Positions 54,602 through 63,419 of a stretch of DNA of 64,000 nucleotides are shown piece by piece. The stretch is from Pseudonocardia sulfidoxydans NBRC 16205 (GTDB taxonomy: Bacteria > Actinomycetota > Actinomycetes > Mycobacteriales > Pseudonocardiaceae), in assembly GCF_007989085.1 (NCBI RefSeq), contig NZ_BJVJ01000023.1, positions 1 to 64,000 on the forward strand, in the 5' to 3' direction. How positions within the stretch are numbered: position 1 is the stretch's first letter; each line of letters starts with the position of its first letter. The notes under the pieces were generated by a model. The model saw only the letters and a list, made by a program, of their open reading frames with translations. It had not been told where the DNA came from and ran no database searches. The position numbers were made by a program, and so were the translations under genes.

Positions 54602-56233
54602 TCACACCCGATCGCCGTCACTCGACGAGGACGTCCGCATCTGTCTGCGCAGTCGCAGCTGGAGCTGCAGAACCAACCGTTGAGTCGGATCGTCGAGGTC
54701 GATACCCGCGAGATCCGTGAGCTGCGCGAGCCGATAACGAAGCGTATTCGGATGAATGTGCAGGATATCTGCAGCTCTGCGCGTTTCGCCCCAGTTCTCG
54801 AGGGACGCCGCGAGCGTGTTCACATACTCTGAACGCCCCGATGCGTCCGACTCCACGAGCAGATCGAGGGCGTCGCCGAACCGTTCGAGGGGCGCGCTCA
54901 GCAATGGCAGGCATTCGTCGAGGGCGACATGGGACCAGACCTCTCGCAGAGATGCGACACGTCGACCGGTGCGGTGCGCGGAAAGGGTGGCGGCTGCTCG
55001 GCGCGAATCTCGAGCCGATTCCCAGGCAGAGCTCAGCGCGGCGCGGTGACCTCCGACTCCCGCGACGACGTGGCGTCCGGGCTCTCCGAGCTCGGTGAGC
55101 ACCCGGCTCGCAAAGCGGCTCGGGTGAGCGTCGCCGCACTGTCCGTGGGAGGCCGGGCAACCGGTGAGAAGTACGGCGAGAGCTCCGTCGGCAAGGACGG
55201 AGAACGCCCGGGTGCTACCGGACCGGCCCAGCGTCTCGATCGCCGTCCGGAGTGCGGCGACGCTGTCGATCGCGGGCTCCGGCTTCGAGGGGGCGGTGAA
55301 GGTGAGGACATGGAGGGGCAGTTGCGGGGGAAGGCCCGCGATCGTTGCGAAAGCGACCCCGGCGACAGCGGGTGCGTTCTCGCGCAGGAGGCCGAGCAGG
55401 CTCTGGTTGCGCGCCTCGAGTTGGTCGTCTCGCGTCCGCTGGATCCGCCGGACCAGCGGCCCCAGCCGGGCCGCCGCCGCCCTGAGCGTCTCGTCGTCCC
55501 GGCGCGTGAAGGGGTGTGCGTCGCGGGCCAGCCAGATGCTTCCGAGTAGTTCGCCGTCGAATCTGACCCCGGCAACGAGCCTGGGCCCCAGTCCGATCTC
55601 GGGCACGGCATCGACGTGCAGGATCTCCTGGCCGCCGGCGAGCTGCGCGAGTACACCTTGGGCGTTGAAGGCGCGTTGAAATGTTTCCGGTAGGCGTCGC
55701 TGCAGGATCGCCACGCGACGGGCGTCGTCGAGGTCTCCTGTTGCCCGGGAGTAGGCGAGTATGTCGAAATTGTTGTCCTCGATGATGACGCTGCCCTGCA
55801 TCGCGGCACCCAGCTCGTCGGCCGCTGCGGTGATCGCGCCGAAGGCAGCACCATGGTCCGGCAGTGCGACTGAATCGGCGGCGGCGCCGAAGAAGTCGCT
55901 CAGGCAGTCGAAGACATCTGACCACGGGACGTGTTCGTGGATCACGACGATCGTCGCCCGGGCCGTCGGGGTACCAGTTCGCGGAGCAGCCAGGCTGTAC
56001 CGGGCCGGGTCCTTCATCAGGACCGCCGTGATTCCGGCATCGGCGCAGTACTGCTGCAGTTCGGCGACCGCCGCTTCGCCGGTCGCCGGCTCCTGCACGA
56101 CCAGGACGGCCTGGTCGGCCCGGTGGGGCCGTCCCTCTGCGCAGATGCCGTTCACGTCGGAGTCGAGCAGCGCGGTGCCGGTGACGAAGTCGACGCGGGG
56201 GCCGAGCCCTCGCACGACCTCCGAGAGCTTCAC
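54602..56233 (-). CDS. PucR-family transcriptional regulator
   Basis: A 543-residue regulator with an N-terminal PucR-like sensor (about 1-125), a GAF-like middle segment (SVIIEDNNFDILAYSRATGD), a GGDEF-like part and a C-terminal helix-turn-helix TRRAADILHIHPNTLRYRLAQL. It lies 161 bases downstream of the hydantoinase gene on the same strand. PucR proteins often control purine, hydantoin or amide use, so it probably regulates the hydantoin genes; the ABC operon is another candidate. Confidence 0.9.
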   Translation of the reverse strand: MKLSEVVRGLGPRVDFVTGTALLDSDVNGICAEGRPHRADQAVLVVQEPATGEAAVAELQQYCADAGITAVLMKDPARYSLAAPRTGTPTARATIVVIHEHVPWSDVFDCLSDFFGAAADSVALPDHGAAFGAITAAADELGAAMQGSVIIEDNNFDILAYSRATGDLDDARRVAILQRRLPETFQRAFNAQGVLAQLAGGQEILHVDAVPEIGLGPRLVAGVRFDGELLGSIWLARDAHPFTRRDDETLRAAAARLGPLVRRIQRTRDDQLEARNQSLLGLLRENAPAVAGVAFATIAGLPPQLPLHVLTFTAPSKPEPAIDSVAALRTAIETLGRSGSTRAFSVLADGALAVLLTGCPASHGQCGDAHPSRFASRVLTELGEPGRHVVAGVGGHRAALSSAWESARDSRRAAATLSAHRTGRRVASLREVWSHVALDECLPLLSAPLERFGDALDLLVESDASGRSEYVNTLAASLENWGETRRAADILHIHPNTLRYRLAQLTDLAGIDLDDPTQRLVLQLQLRLRRQMRTSSSSDGDRV

Positions 56234-56394
56234 CAGGCCCTCCTGTTGGTCGCGACCGAGGCGTCGTGCTGCGGGAGCCGGTGTGCCCGCGTCGTACGGC
56301 CCCGGCCGCGAGCCGGCAGCGGCGGAAGGTGAACATCATCGTGGGCATGCCGGTGCTGTGCAAGCCCGTCGCGGCGGGGGTGTCGGCACGGGGA

Positions 56395-57777
56395 TCAGCG
56401 GGTCGCGCGGTGCAGGAACCGACCGCGACCGGCTTTCCCGACGTAGCGGCCGCGCCGCGCGACGAGCTCACCTCGCGAGTACACGGCGTCGAAGCTGCCG
56501 GGCAGCGACCAGCCCTCGTAGGGCGTGTAGTCGACCGCCTGGTTCTGGGTCGCTGCGGTGATCGTCGTGGTGCCGTCCGGGTCGAGCAGCACGAGGTCCG
56601 CGTCCGCACCCGGTGCGATGTGACCCTTGCGGGGGTGGAGACCGAACTGCTGGGCCGGGATCGTCGAGGTCAGGGCGACGAACTTCTCCAGCGTGATGCG
56701 ACCTTGTGCCACACCCTTCCCGTAGACGACGGACATTCGGTGCTCGACCCCCGGCCCGCCGTTCGGGATGGACCGGAAGTCCGCCCCCGCGAGCCGTTCC
56801 TTGTCCGCGAAGCAGAACGGACAGTGGTCCGAGCTCACGACGCTCAGGGTGCCGGCGCTGAGGCCCGACCACAGGGCGTCCCGATGTTCCCTGGTCCGCA
56901 GCGGCGGCGTCAGGACCACCTTGGCCGGCTCGAAGCCCGGCTGGTCGTAGAGCTCGCGGTCGAGCGTCAGGTAGTGGGTGCAGGTCTCGGCAGCGACCGG
57001 CCAGTCCCTGCCCTGCGCGGCGGCCACCGCCTCGACCGCGCCGGCGGTCGACAGGTGCACGAAGTACAGCGGGGCGTCCGCCATGCGTCCGATCCGGATC
57101 GCACGCTCCACAGCCTCGACCTCGGTGGCGGGAGGCCGCGCGATCTCGTGGGTGCCCGGGCCCGTCTTTCCGGCCGCGACGAGGTCGGCCGCGATGCGGT
57201 CGATCACGTCGCCGTTCTCGGCATGGACGCAGACCTGGCTGCCGACACCGCTGGCCGCGCGGAGGACATCGTAGAGCTGGCCGTCGTGCAGCATCAGTGT
57301 TCCGCGGTAGGCCATGAAGACCTTGAAGCTGCTGACCCCGGCCTGCGCGATCTCACCGAACTCCTGGGTCGCACCGTCGTAGAGGTCCGTGATGCACATG
57401 TGCATCCCGTAGTCGATGACGGCCTTCCCCTGGGCCTTCGCCAGGTGGGTGTCGAGCGCGTCGGTGAGGCGTACCCCCGTCGGCTGCATGGCGAAATCGA
57501 CGATCGTGGTCGTTCCGCCGCATGCGGCCGCAATCGTTCCGGATTCGAAGTCGTCGGCCGTCGTCGTCCCCATCAAGGGTGAGTCCAGATGGGTGTGGAC
57601 GTCGACGCCGCCGGGGAGCACATACTTTCCTGTGCAGTCCACGAGCTCGATCGAGTCGGTATCGAGTTGCGGGAACGAGCCGACTGCGACGATGGTTCCG
57701 TTCTCGACCAGAATGTCTGCGTCGAACTGTCCGGTACTGGTGACGATGCGGCCACCCGTGAAACACGTGAATGACAT
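56395..57777 (-). CDS. Dihydropyrimidinase/D-hydantoinase
   Basis: A 460-residue cyclic amidase that opens hydantoin or dihydropyrimidine rings to N-carbamoyl acids. The binuclear metal site is visible: H61 and H63 in DVHTHLDSP, carboxylated K152 in SSFKVFMAYRG, His in VHAENGD and YFVHLST, and Asp in SSDHCPF. Length and order match D-hydantoinases. It follows the N-carbamoyl-D-amino-acid hydrolase gene by 43 bases, giving a two-step route from 5-substituted hydantoins to D-amino acids. Confidence 0.93.
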   Translation of the reverse strand: MSFTCFTGGRIVTSTGQFDADILVENGTIVAVGSFPQLDTDSIELVDCTGKYVLPGGVDVHTHLDSPLMGTTTADDFESGTIAAACGGTTTIVDFAMQPTGVRLTDALDTHLAKAQGKAVIDYGMHMCITDLYDGATQEFGEIAQAGVSSFKVFMAYRGTLMLHDGQLYDVLRAASGVGSQVCVHAENGDVIDRIAADLVAAGKTGPGTHEIARPPATEVEAVERAIRIGRMADAPLYFVHLSTAGAVEAVAAAQGRDWPVAAETCTHYLTLDRELYDQPGFEPAKVVLTPPLRTREHRDALWSGLSAGTLSVVSSDHCPFCFADKERLAGADFRSIPNGGPGVEHRMSVVYGKGVAQGRITLEKFVALTSTIPAQQFGLHPRKGHIAPGADADLVLLDPDGTTTITAATQNQAVDYTPYEGWSLPGSFDAVYSRGELVARRGRYVGKAGRGRFLHRATR

Positions 57778-57820
57778 TGCGCGCTCCTGTTCTCCTACCG
57801 GTTTCGTGCTGACCCGCAGG

Positions 57821-58792
57821 TCAGTCCAGTGCGCCCGCGGGCAGCGGAATCGGTTCGCCGCGGCCGGTCCGCTCGACGAGAATCGCGTAGTGCTCAGGGC
57901 GCCGGTGCGCGGCGAAGTCGAAGACGCTCTCGCGGAACGGCCGCGCCATGTCGAGATCGACCTGCGCCACGACGACCTCGTCGCCGTCGGTCATGGCCTT
58001 GGCGACGATCTCTCCGCTGGGGGCGACGATCGCGGACCCGCCGATCATGTAGACGCCGTCCTCGTAGCCACACTTGGCCGCAGCCGCGACCCACACGGAG
58101 TTCTGGTAGGCGCCTGCCTGCAGAGACAGCAGGTGGGTGGCCATCTTGGCGTGGGGCTCCTCCTGCCAGCCGGGAACCTCCATCGGGGTGTTGTAGCCGA
58201 GGACGACCAGGTCGGCGCCCTGCAAACTCAACGCTCGGTACACCTCGGGCCAACGCCGGTCGTTGCACAGGGCCATGCCGATGTTCAGCCCGTCGGTCGG
58301 GAAGACTCCGAATCCGAGGTCCCCGACCTCGAAGTACTTCTTCTCGAGGTGCTGGCTGCGCAGCGTCGCACGGTTGTCGTCGTGGCCCGGCAGGTGGACC
58401 TTCCGGTACTTGCCGGTGATCGCACCCTCCTTGTCCACCGTGACGCTCGAGTTGTAGCGACGGCCGGCGGGGGTCAGCTCGGCGTAGCCCAGGTAGAAGC
58501 CCACACCGAGGTCGCGGCCGGCGGCGAACAACGGGGCGACGTCGTCGTTCGGCATGGACGTCTCGTAATTGGCGTCCATGCCGCTGTTGTCGTCGACCCA
58601 GTACCGCGGAAAGAACGTCGTCAAGGTGAGTTCCGGGAAGACGACGAAGTCGGCGCCACGGGCAGCGGCGTCACGGAGAAGACCGGTCAGACGTTCGACG
58701 ACCTCCGCCTTCGATTCGGAGGGCTGAATTCCGCCTACCTGCGCAACGGCCAGACCGAACGTCCCGCCGGCCTTCTCCTGATTGTCGACCAC
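57821..58792 (-). CDS. N-carbamoyl-D-amino-acid hydrolase (nitrilase superfamily)
   Basis: A 323-residue nitrilase-fold amidase. The catalytic set is E54 (FPELTLTTFF), K131 (KYRKVHLPG) and C176 (ALCNDRRWPEVYR). The CNDRRWPE pattern is the hallmark of D-carbamoylases, which release CO2 and NH3 from N-carbamoyl-D-amino acids. AAGGAG lies nine bases before the GTG start. It heads a two-gene operon with the hydantoinase and is divergent from an MFS gene. Beta-ureidopropionase activity is the main alternative. Confidence 0.92.
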   Translation of the reverse strand: MVDNQEKAGGTFGLAVAQVGGIQPSESKAEVVERLTGLLRDAAARGADFVVFPELTLTTFFPRYWVDDNSGMDANYETSMPNDDVAPLFAAGRDLGVGFYLGYAELTPAGRRYNSSVTVDKEGAITGKYRKVHLPGHDDNRATLRSQHLEKKYFEVGDLGFGVFPTDGLNIGMALCNDRRWPEVYRALSLQGADLVVLGYNTPMEVPGWQEEPHAKMATHLLSLQAGAYQNSVWVAAAAKCGYEDGVYMIGGSAIVAPSGEIVAKAMTDGDEVVVAQVDLDMARPFRESVFDFAAHRRPEHYAILVERTGRGEPIPLPAGALD

Positions 58793-59374
58793 GACGACTG
58801 ACTCCTTGTCGAGCGATACGAAGTTCGCATTTCCGCGCAGGAGCCTAACCAGACCGCTCCCTCACGTTCTGTGGTTCTCGCACAGACTGTTCCGCATGCT
58901 GTTGTGCTGTCGTCCAATGGCGCACGGGCGCCGCGCCGCGTCGTGCCCGGCGGCGCGCGTATCGGCTCGTCGGACTGCCACGCCGGTGGTGGACGTGTCG
59001 TCGGGTACGCGTCCGGCCGGGCCAGGAGCGCTGGGTCTGGCCGATGCACCAACAGGGCGGATCGGTTGTCGCGGCTTTCGCCAATGACGGACGTGAATGT
59101 GACCCGTAATACTTTCGGCGGCACGACGACGGCCCGTCGTCGGTCCGGCGGGGCAGGTGCCTCGTCCGCCGATGCCCGTCGGCTCGGGCTGGTTCGCCCT
59201 CCTCGCACCGCCGTCGCGGCGACCCGGAAACCGCATGTCGCGTTCGCCGGACCGTCGGTGCGAGGTGCCGCACGACCGCACTGCCGAGCACGTCAGGCCG
59301 CTTCGGTGCGGCTGTCCATCGCGGATCGCATCGGAACGTCCGATCCGCCGTTCCTCGACGAGGAGGTCCGAGCT
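58793..59374. other. 582-base divergent region between carbamoylase and MFS genes
   Basis: No gene is convincing here. A leftward -10-like GTTAGGCT lies near 58848. TAATAC near 59108 could be a -10 box for the MFS gene 270 bases downstream, implying a long leader. None of the window's recurring palindromes is present. Confidence 0.4.
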
Positions 59375-60709
59375 GTGCCGACGGAGAACACCGGCGACAT
59401 CGCCCAGGAATTGAGCGTGGACGACCCGGAGGAGCGTGATCCGGCACCCCCGACACCGCCCACCGAGACCGGGTCGGCGCGTTCCTCGTCGCTACGCGGA
59501 CTCTCTCGCACGACCTGGAAGGTCACCCTGTTGTCGCTGGGTGGGTGGGCGCTGGTCAATGCCGACAGCAGCCTGTTCAACCTCAACTATCCCCTGATCG
59601 CGCTGGACCTCGGGATCACCGACAAGCAGATCGGCCTGATCTACGCGCTGATCTACGCCGTCGGTGCCGCGTCGACCTTCCTCGCCGGCCCGATCATGGA
59701 TCGTGTCGGACGCAAACCGGTCTTCCAGGCGTGCCTGTTCGCTGCGGTCCTCGGCAGCGTGCTGACCGCCGGTGCCCCCGGAGTTCTCATCCTCGTCGTG
59801 GCCCGCGGTCTCACGCAGGCCGGAGCGAGCACCGAGTGGATGGCCGGCCAGGTGATGGTGGCGGAGGAGGCGCCGGCCGCCGTGCGGGGACGTCTCATCG
59901 GTATCGCCCAGGTCGGCTATCCCCTCGGCTTCTTCCTCGGCTCGCTGCTGTCCTGGGCGATCGTTCCGCTGCTCGGTTGGCGCTGGCTGTTCGTGTTCGG
60001 CATCCTCCCGGTCGTCGTCATGATCTGGGCGCGCCGCGCGGTGAACGAGTCGCACCGCTTCCAGGCCAGCCGAGCCGCCGAGCCCGGCGCCCACCGGGGA
60101 CACCTCCGGCAGATCTTCGCCGCGGACCTGCGCCGCTCCTCGATCCTGGTGTCGATCTGGCACGTCGTGTACGCCTTCGGTTTCGCCGGGATCGCGAGCT
60201 ACCTGCCGACGGTGTATGCGGCGTACGGGATCAGCCTGGACCACACCTACCTGTCCTCGGCCATCGCAACCGCCGTCGCCGGCGTCGGCTACCTGTTGTC
60301 CTCGGCCGTCGGCGAACGCATCGGCCGGCGCGAGGCCTCGATGCTGTGGCTGACGCTGGGTGCGGTCGCCGGTCTCTACATGGCTTTCGCCGGGACGACG
60401 CTGGTCTCGCTCACCATCGGGTACTCACTGATCTACTTCTTCCTCGCCGGCCACATCACCGCGTCGGTCGGCTATGCGGCAGAGGTCTTTCCGACGCGGG
60501 TGCGAGGCACGGGCGCCAACCTCGTCGCCGGGATGGAGTGGATCGGGTTCTTCTGCGCGGCCCTGTTCGGCCCGTACCTGTTCGACGCCATCGGGGTTCC
60601 CACCACGCTGCTGATCTGGCTCACGATCTGCCCGCTCGTGGCTGTCGGTTGCGCGGCCGGGATGCGTCGGATCCGGCCCGGGACCGTCCTCGAGGACATC
60701 GCCCGCTAG
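59375..60709 (+). CDS. MFS transporter
   Basis: A 444-residue inner-membrane carrier with about 12 helices after a 50-residue acidic, Pro-rich cytosolic N-terminal arm. The loop motif reads GPIMDRVGRKPVFQA and a later one ERIGRREASMLWL. AGGAGG lies eight bases before the GTG start at 59375. Divergence from the hydantoinase/carbamoylase pair suggests hydantoin or N-carbamoyl compound uptake. A shorter start inside the N-terminal arm cannot be excluded. Confidence 0.87.
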   Translation: MPTENTGDIAQELSVDDPEERDPAPPTPPTETGSARSSSLRGLSRTTWKVTLLSLGGWALVNADSSLFNLNYPLIALDLGITDKQIGLIYALIYAVGAASTFLAGPIMDRVGRKPVFQACLFAAVLGSVLTAGAPGVLILVVARGLTQAGASTEWMAGQVMVAEEAPAAVRGRLIGIAQVGYPLGFFLGSLLSWAIVPLLGWRWLFVFGILPVVVMIWARRAVNESHRFQASRAAEPGAHRGHLRQIFAADLRRSSILVSIWHVVYAFGFAGIASYLPTVYAAYGISLDHTYLSSAIATAVAGVGYLLSSAVGERIGRREASMLWLTLGAVAGLYMAFAGTTLVSLTIGYSLIYFFLAGHITASVGYAAEVFPTRVRGTGANLVAGMEWIGFFCAALFGPYLFDAIGVPTTLLIWLTICPLVAVGCAAGMRRIRPGTVLEDIAR

Positions 60710-60981
60710 GAGGGCGCATCCGGACGTTTCGTAGGTCCGCACCAAACGCGCGGTTCGGGATGTCACCTCGCGACGAAGACGGCGAACCGCACGGCGACGA
60801 GGATCGGGGCCAGGAGGGTGCTGAACAGCGCCGCGCAGTAGGTCCGAGCTGTTCAGCGCGCTCCTGGACCTGCCGTCACGAGCCGGTCCATCGGGTCCGG
60901 GCGCACCCAGGGGGTGGCAGCCCAGGCCCGATGGGCTGGTGGTCCCCCGGCCCGATGACTCACGAAGGAGAACGGCACCCG

Positions 60982-61851
60982 ATGTCCGCTTCGACACTCG
61001 CCGCACCCATCGGCCTCGCGAGTACCCAGATGCAGCTCCCGAGCATCGAGGGCCCGGTCACCGTGCACCACTCGGGGTCCGTCGACAGTGCCCCGGTCGT
61101 CTTCCTCCACGGCGCCGCACCGGGCGCCGGTGGGCTGTCGAACTGGCGTCCGGCGCTCACCGAACTCGGGTCCGACTTCTTCTGCCTGGCGCCGGACTTC
61201 GTCGGGTTCGCCGACAGCTGGCACCCTGCCGAACCGCCGCGGGACATGCGGCTGTGGAACAGGCTTCGCGTCGAACAGACGTTGGCGGTGCTCGACCACC
61301 TCGGGATCGAGCGTGCCCACCTCGTCGGGAGCTCGATGGGCGCCTCGGTCGCCCTGCAGCTGCTCACGGAGGCACCGGAGCGTTTCGACAAGGCTGTCCT
61401 GCTCGCCACGGCAGGGACTCCCGTGCCCGTCACCGAGGAGCTCGAGCGGGTCATGTCGTTCTACCTGGACCCGAGTCCGGCGGCGTTGGCGCGGCTGTAC
61501 AGCTGGTTCGTCCACGATCCCGCCGCGATGCCGGTGGACCTGCGAGCACTCGCGGAGCGGAACTACGTCGTCGCGTCCCGCCCGGACGTGCGGCGTTCCT
61601 TCGAGGCCCAGTTCGCGTCGGGGCCGCCGGTGGGGGTCCCCGAGACCGCGCTCCGCCGGATCAGCCATCCCACCCTGGTGGTGCACGGGCTGCAGGACTC
61701 GGTGGTGCCGGTGGAGGCGGCGTACTACCTGGCCCGGCACATCCCCGACGTCCGGTTGCACGTCCTCGGCCGCTGCGGGCACTGGATTCCGTCGGAGTAC
61801 CCGGATCGGACCCACCGCCTGCTGCGCAGCTTCTTCGCCGGAGACCTCTGA
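60982..61851 (+). CDS. Alpha/beta hydrolase (meta-cleavage product hydrolase-like)
   Basis: A 289-residue alpha/beta hydrolase. Its oxyanion region VVFLHGAAPGAGGLSNWRPAL resembles MhpC/BphD C-C hydrolases (HGxGPGAxGxSN). The nucleophile elbow is G-S-S-M-G-A, with acid in HGLQDSVVP and His in GRCGHWIPSEYP. It may hydrolyse a ring-cleavage product. It stands alone after the MFS gene; the extradiol dioxygenase operon 45 kb away lacks a Ser hydrolase. ATG at 60955 is an alternative start. Confidence 0.88.
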   Translation: MSASTLAAPIGLASTQMQLPSIEGPVTVHHSGSVDSAPVVFLHGAAPGAGGLSNWRPALTELGSDFFCLAPDFVGFADSWHPAEPPRDMRLWNRLRVEQTLAVLDHLGIERAHLVGSSMGASVALQLLTEAPERFDKAVLLATAGTPVPVTEELERVMSFYLDPSPAALARLYSWFVHDPAAMPVDLRALAERNYVVASRPDVRRSFEAQFASGPPVGVPETALRRISHPTLVVHGLQDSVVPVEAAYYLARHIPDVRLHVLGRCGHWIPSEYPDRTHRLLRSFFAGDL

Positions 61852-61875
61852 CGCGTCCGGTCCTCGGCTGTGCCC

Positions 61876-62571
61876 TCAGCGCTGGTCCGACGCGGTGTCG
61901 CGGTGGAAGTCCTCGATGTGGCGGCGGACCATGGCCTCGGCGTCGTCGGCGCGCCCGTCGCGGACCGCGTGCAGGATGGCGCGGTGCTCGGCGCGTAGCC
62001 GGCCGGCGAGCGTGGGCCAGTCGGCGGCGCGGGCGGCGCCCTCGCCGATGTACTCACGCACGGCCCCGCCGATCCCGGCGAGCACCGCGGCGTGCAGGAC
62101 GTTGCCCGACATCCCCGCGAGCGTCACGTGGAACGCACCGTCGAGGTCGAGGAACCTCGGCGCGTCGAGGCCGGGGACGTCCATCGCGTCGAGCAGAGCC
62201 GATGCCTGGTCCAGGCCGTCGGTGGTGGGCCGCGCGGCGGCATCGCGCACTGCGGCCCCTTCGACGAGCAGGCGCAGGTCCACGACGTCCCGCACCGGTA
62301 CGTGGTCGGTGGCGACGTGCAGCCGCAGCGCAGCGCCGAGCCCCGCAGCCGGGTCCGCGACGACGGTGGCGCCCGCCTCCGGCCCCGACCCGGTGGCCGT
62401 CCGGATGACGCCGAGCGCCTCGAGGATCTTGATCGCCTCCCGCACCGACGGCCGCGACACCCCCAGCTGCTCGGCCAGCGCTCGCTCGCCGGGCAGCCGG
62501 TCGCCGACGCGGATGCGGCCGGACGCGAGGTCCTCCTCGATGTGGGCGAGGACGACCTGGTGGGTGCGCAT
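61876..62571 (-). CDS. FadR/LldR-type GntR regulator
   Basis: A 231-residue GntR-family repressor. The N-terminal winged helix has LPGERALAEQLGVSRPSVREAIKILEALG and the C-terminal FCD helical domain carries metal/ligand residues around DLDGAFHVTLAGMSGN. FadR-subfamily proteins next to lut genes (LldR/LutR) sense L-lactate. It is divergent from lutA, with the palindrome at 62589-62603 between them. Confidence 0.9.
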   Translation of the reverse strand: MRTHQVVLAHIEEDLASGRIRVGDRLPGERALAEQLGVSRPSVREAIKILEALGVIRTATGSGPEAGATVVADPAAGLGAALRLHVATDHVPVRDVVDLRLLVEGAAVRDAAARPTTDGLDQASALLDAMDVPGLDAPRFLDLDGAFHVTLAGMSGNVLHAAVLAGIGGAVREYIGEGAARAADWPTLAGRLRAEHRAILHAVRDGRADDAEAMVRRHIEDFHRDTASDQR

Positions 62572-62588
62572 TCGCGAATCCTATCGAG

Positions 62589-62603
62589 TGTGGTCTGACC
62601 ACA
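62589..62603. promoter_or_regulatory. GntR (FadR-type) operator palindrome
   Basis: TGTGGTC-T-GACCACA is a perfect 15-base palindrome containing TGGTCNGACCA, the shape of FadR/LldR-subfamily operators. It lies 18 bases before the gntR start and 59 bases before the first lutA-like ATG, so it probably controls both directions. Confidence 0.7.
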
Positions 62604-62647
62604 GCAGCTAGGCTGGTCGACGACCACGTCCCGGAGGTCCCACCACC

Positions 62648-62681
62648 ATGAAGATCGCCCTGTCATGAAGATCGCGCTGTC
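62648..62681 (+). repeat. Two tandem 17-base copies of the lutA start forming six-codon ORFs
   Basis: The unit ATGAAGATCGCCCTGTC occurs at 62648, again with one change (C to G) at 62665, and the real lutA start repeats it at 62682. Since 17 is not a multiple of three, each extra copy encodes only MKIALS and stops at TGA overlapping the next ATG. GGAGG at 62633-62637 is placed for the first ATG. Confidence 0.85.
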
Positions 62682-63419
62682 ATGAAGATCGCCCTGTTCG
62701 TCACGTGCCTGTCCGACGCGCTGTTCCCCGAGGTCGGCAAGGCCGTCGTGACGCTGCTGGAACGGCTCGGCCACGAGGTCGCGTTCCCCGCCGCGCAGAC
62801 GTGCTGCGGGCAGATGCACGTCAACACCGGTTACCGACGCGAGGCGCTCGGCCTGGTGCGCCACCACGTCGAGACCTTCGAGCCCTACGACGTGATCGTG
62901 GCGCCGTCCGGGTCCTGCGTCGGGTCGGTGCGCCACCAGCACGCCGACGTCGCCCGCGCCGCCGGCGACGACGCGCTCGCCGCCCGCGCCGAGGCCGTCG
63001 CCGCCCGGACCCACGAGCTGTCGGAGCTGCTCGTCGACGTACTGGGAGTGGAGGACGTCGGCGCCTACTACCCGCACCGCGTCACCTACCACCCGACGTG
63101 CCACTCGCTGCGGATGCTGCACGTCGGCGACAAGCCGTTGCGCCTGTTGCGCCACGTGCGCGGCATGACGTTGCTGGAGCTGCCGGGTGCCGACCAGTGC
63201 TGCGGGTTCGGCGGGACGTTCGCGGTGAAGAACGCGGACACGTCGACGGCGATGCTGGCCGACAAGATGTCCCACGTCCTCTCGACGGGCGCCGAGGCCG
63301 TCAGCGCGGGCGACAGCTCGTGCCTGATGCACATCGGCGGCGGACTGTCGCGGCTGCGGACCGGGACGCGCGCGGTGCACCTGGCCGAGATCCTCGCGAG
63401 CTCGGAGGCTTCCCGATGA
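62682..63419 (+). CDS. lutA: LutA-like (Fe-S)-binding lactate-oxidation protein
   Basis: A 245-residue CCG-domain protein with two cysteine-rich motifs, QTCCGQMHVNTGYRREAL and DQCCGFGGTFAVKN, as in LutA/GlcF-type subunits of the L-lactate oxidation complex. It works with LutB and LutC to oxidise L-lactate to pyruvate. I take the third of three tandem ATGs because only it stays in frame. Its stop overlaps the lutB ATG (ATGA). The adjacent GntR regulator and operator fit lactate induction. Confidence 0.93.
   Translation: MKIALFVTCLSDALFPEVGKAVVTLLERLGHEVAFPAAQTCCGQMHVNTGYRREALGLVRHHVETFEPYDVIVAPSGSCVGSVRHQHADVARAAGDDALAARAEAVAARTHELSELLVDVLGVEDVGAYYPHRVTYHPTCHSLRMLHVGDKPLRLLRHVRGMTLLELPGADQCCGFGGTFAVKNADTSTAMLADKMSHVLSTGAEAVSAGDSSCLMHIGGGLSRLRTGTRAVHLAEILASSEASR

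Noticed and set aside
54171..54605. A 144-residue leftward frame upstream of the ABC permease
   Set aside because: Its composition is Arg-rich and low-complexity, there is no start signal, and it includes the AT-rich operator region.
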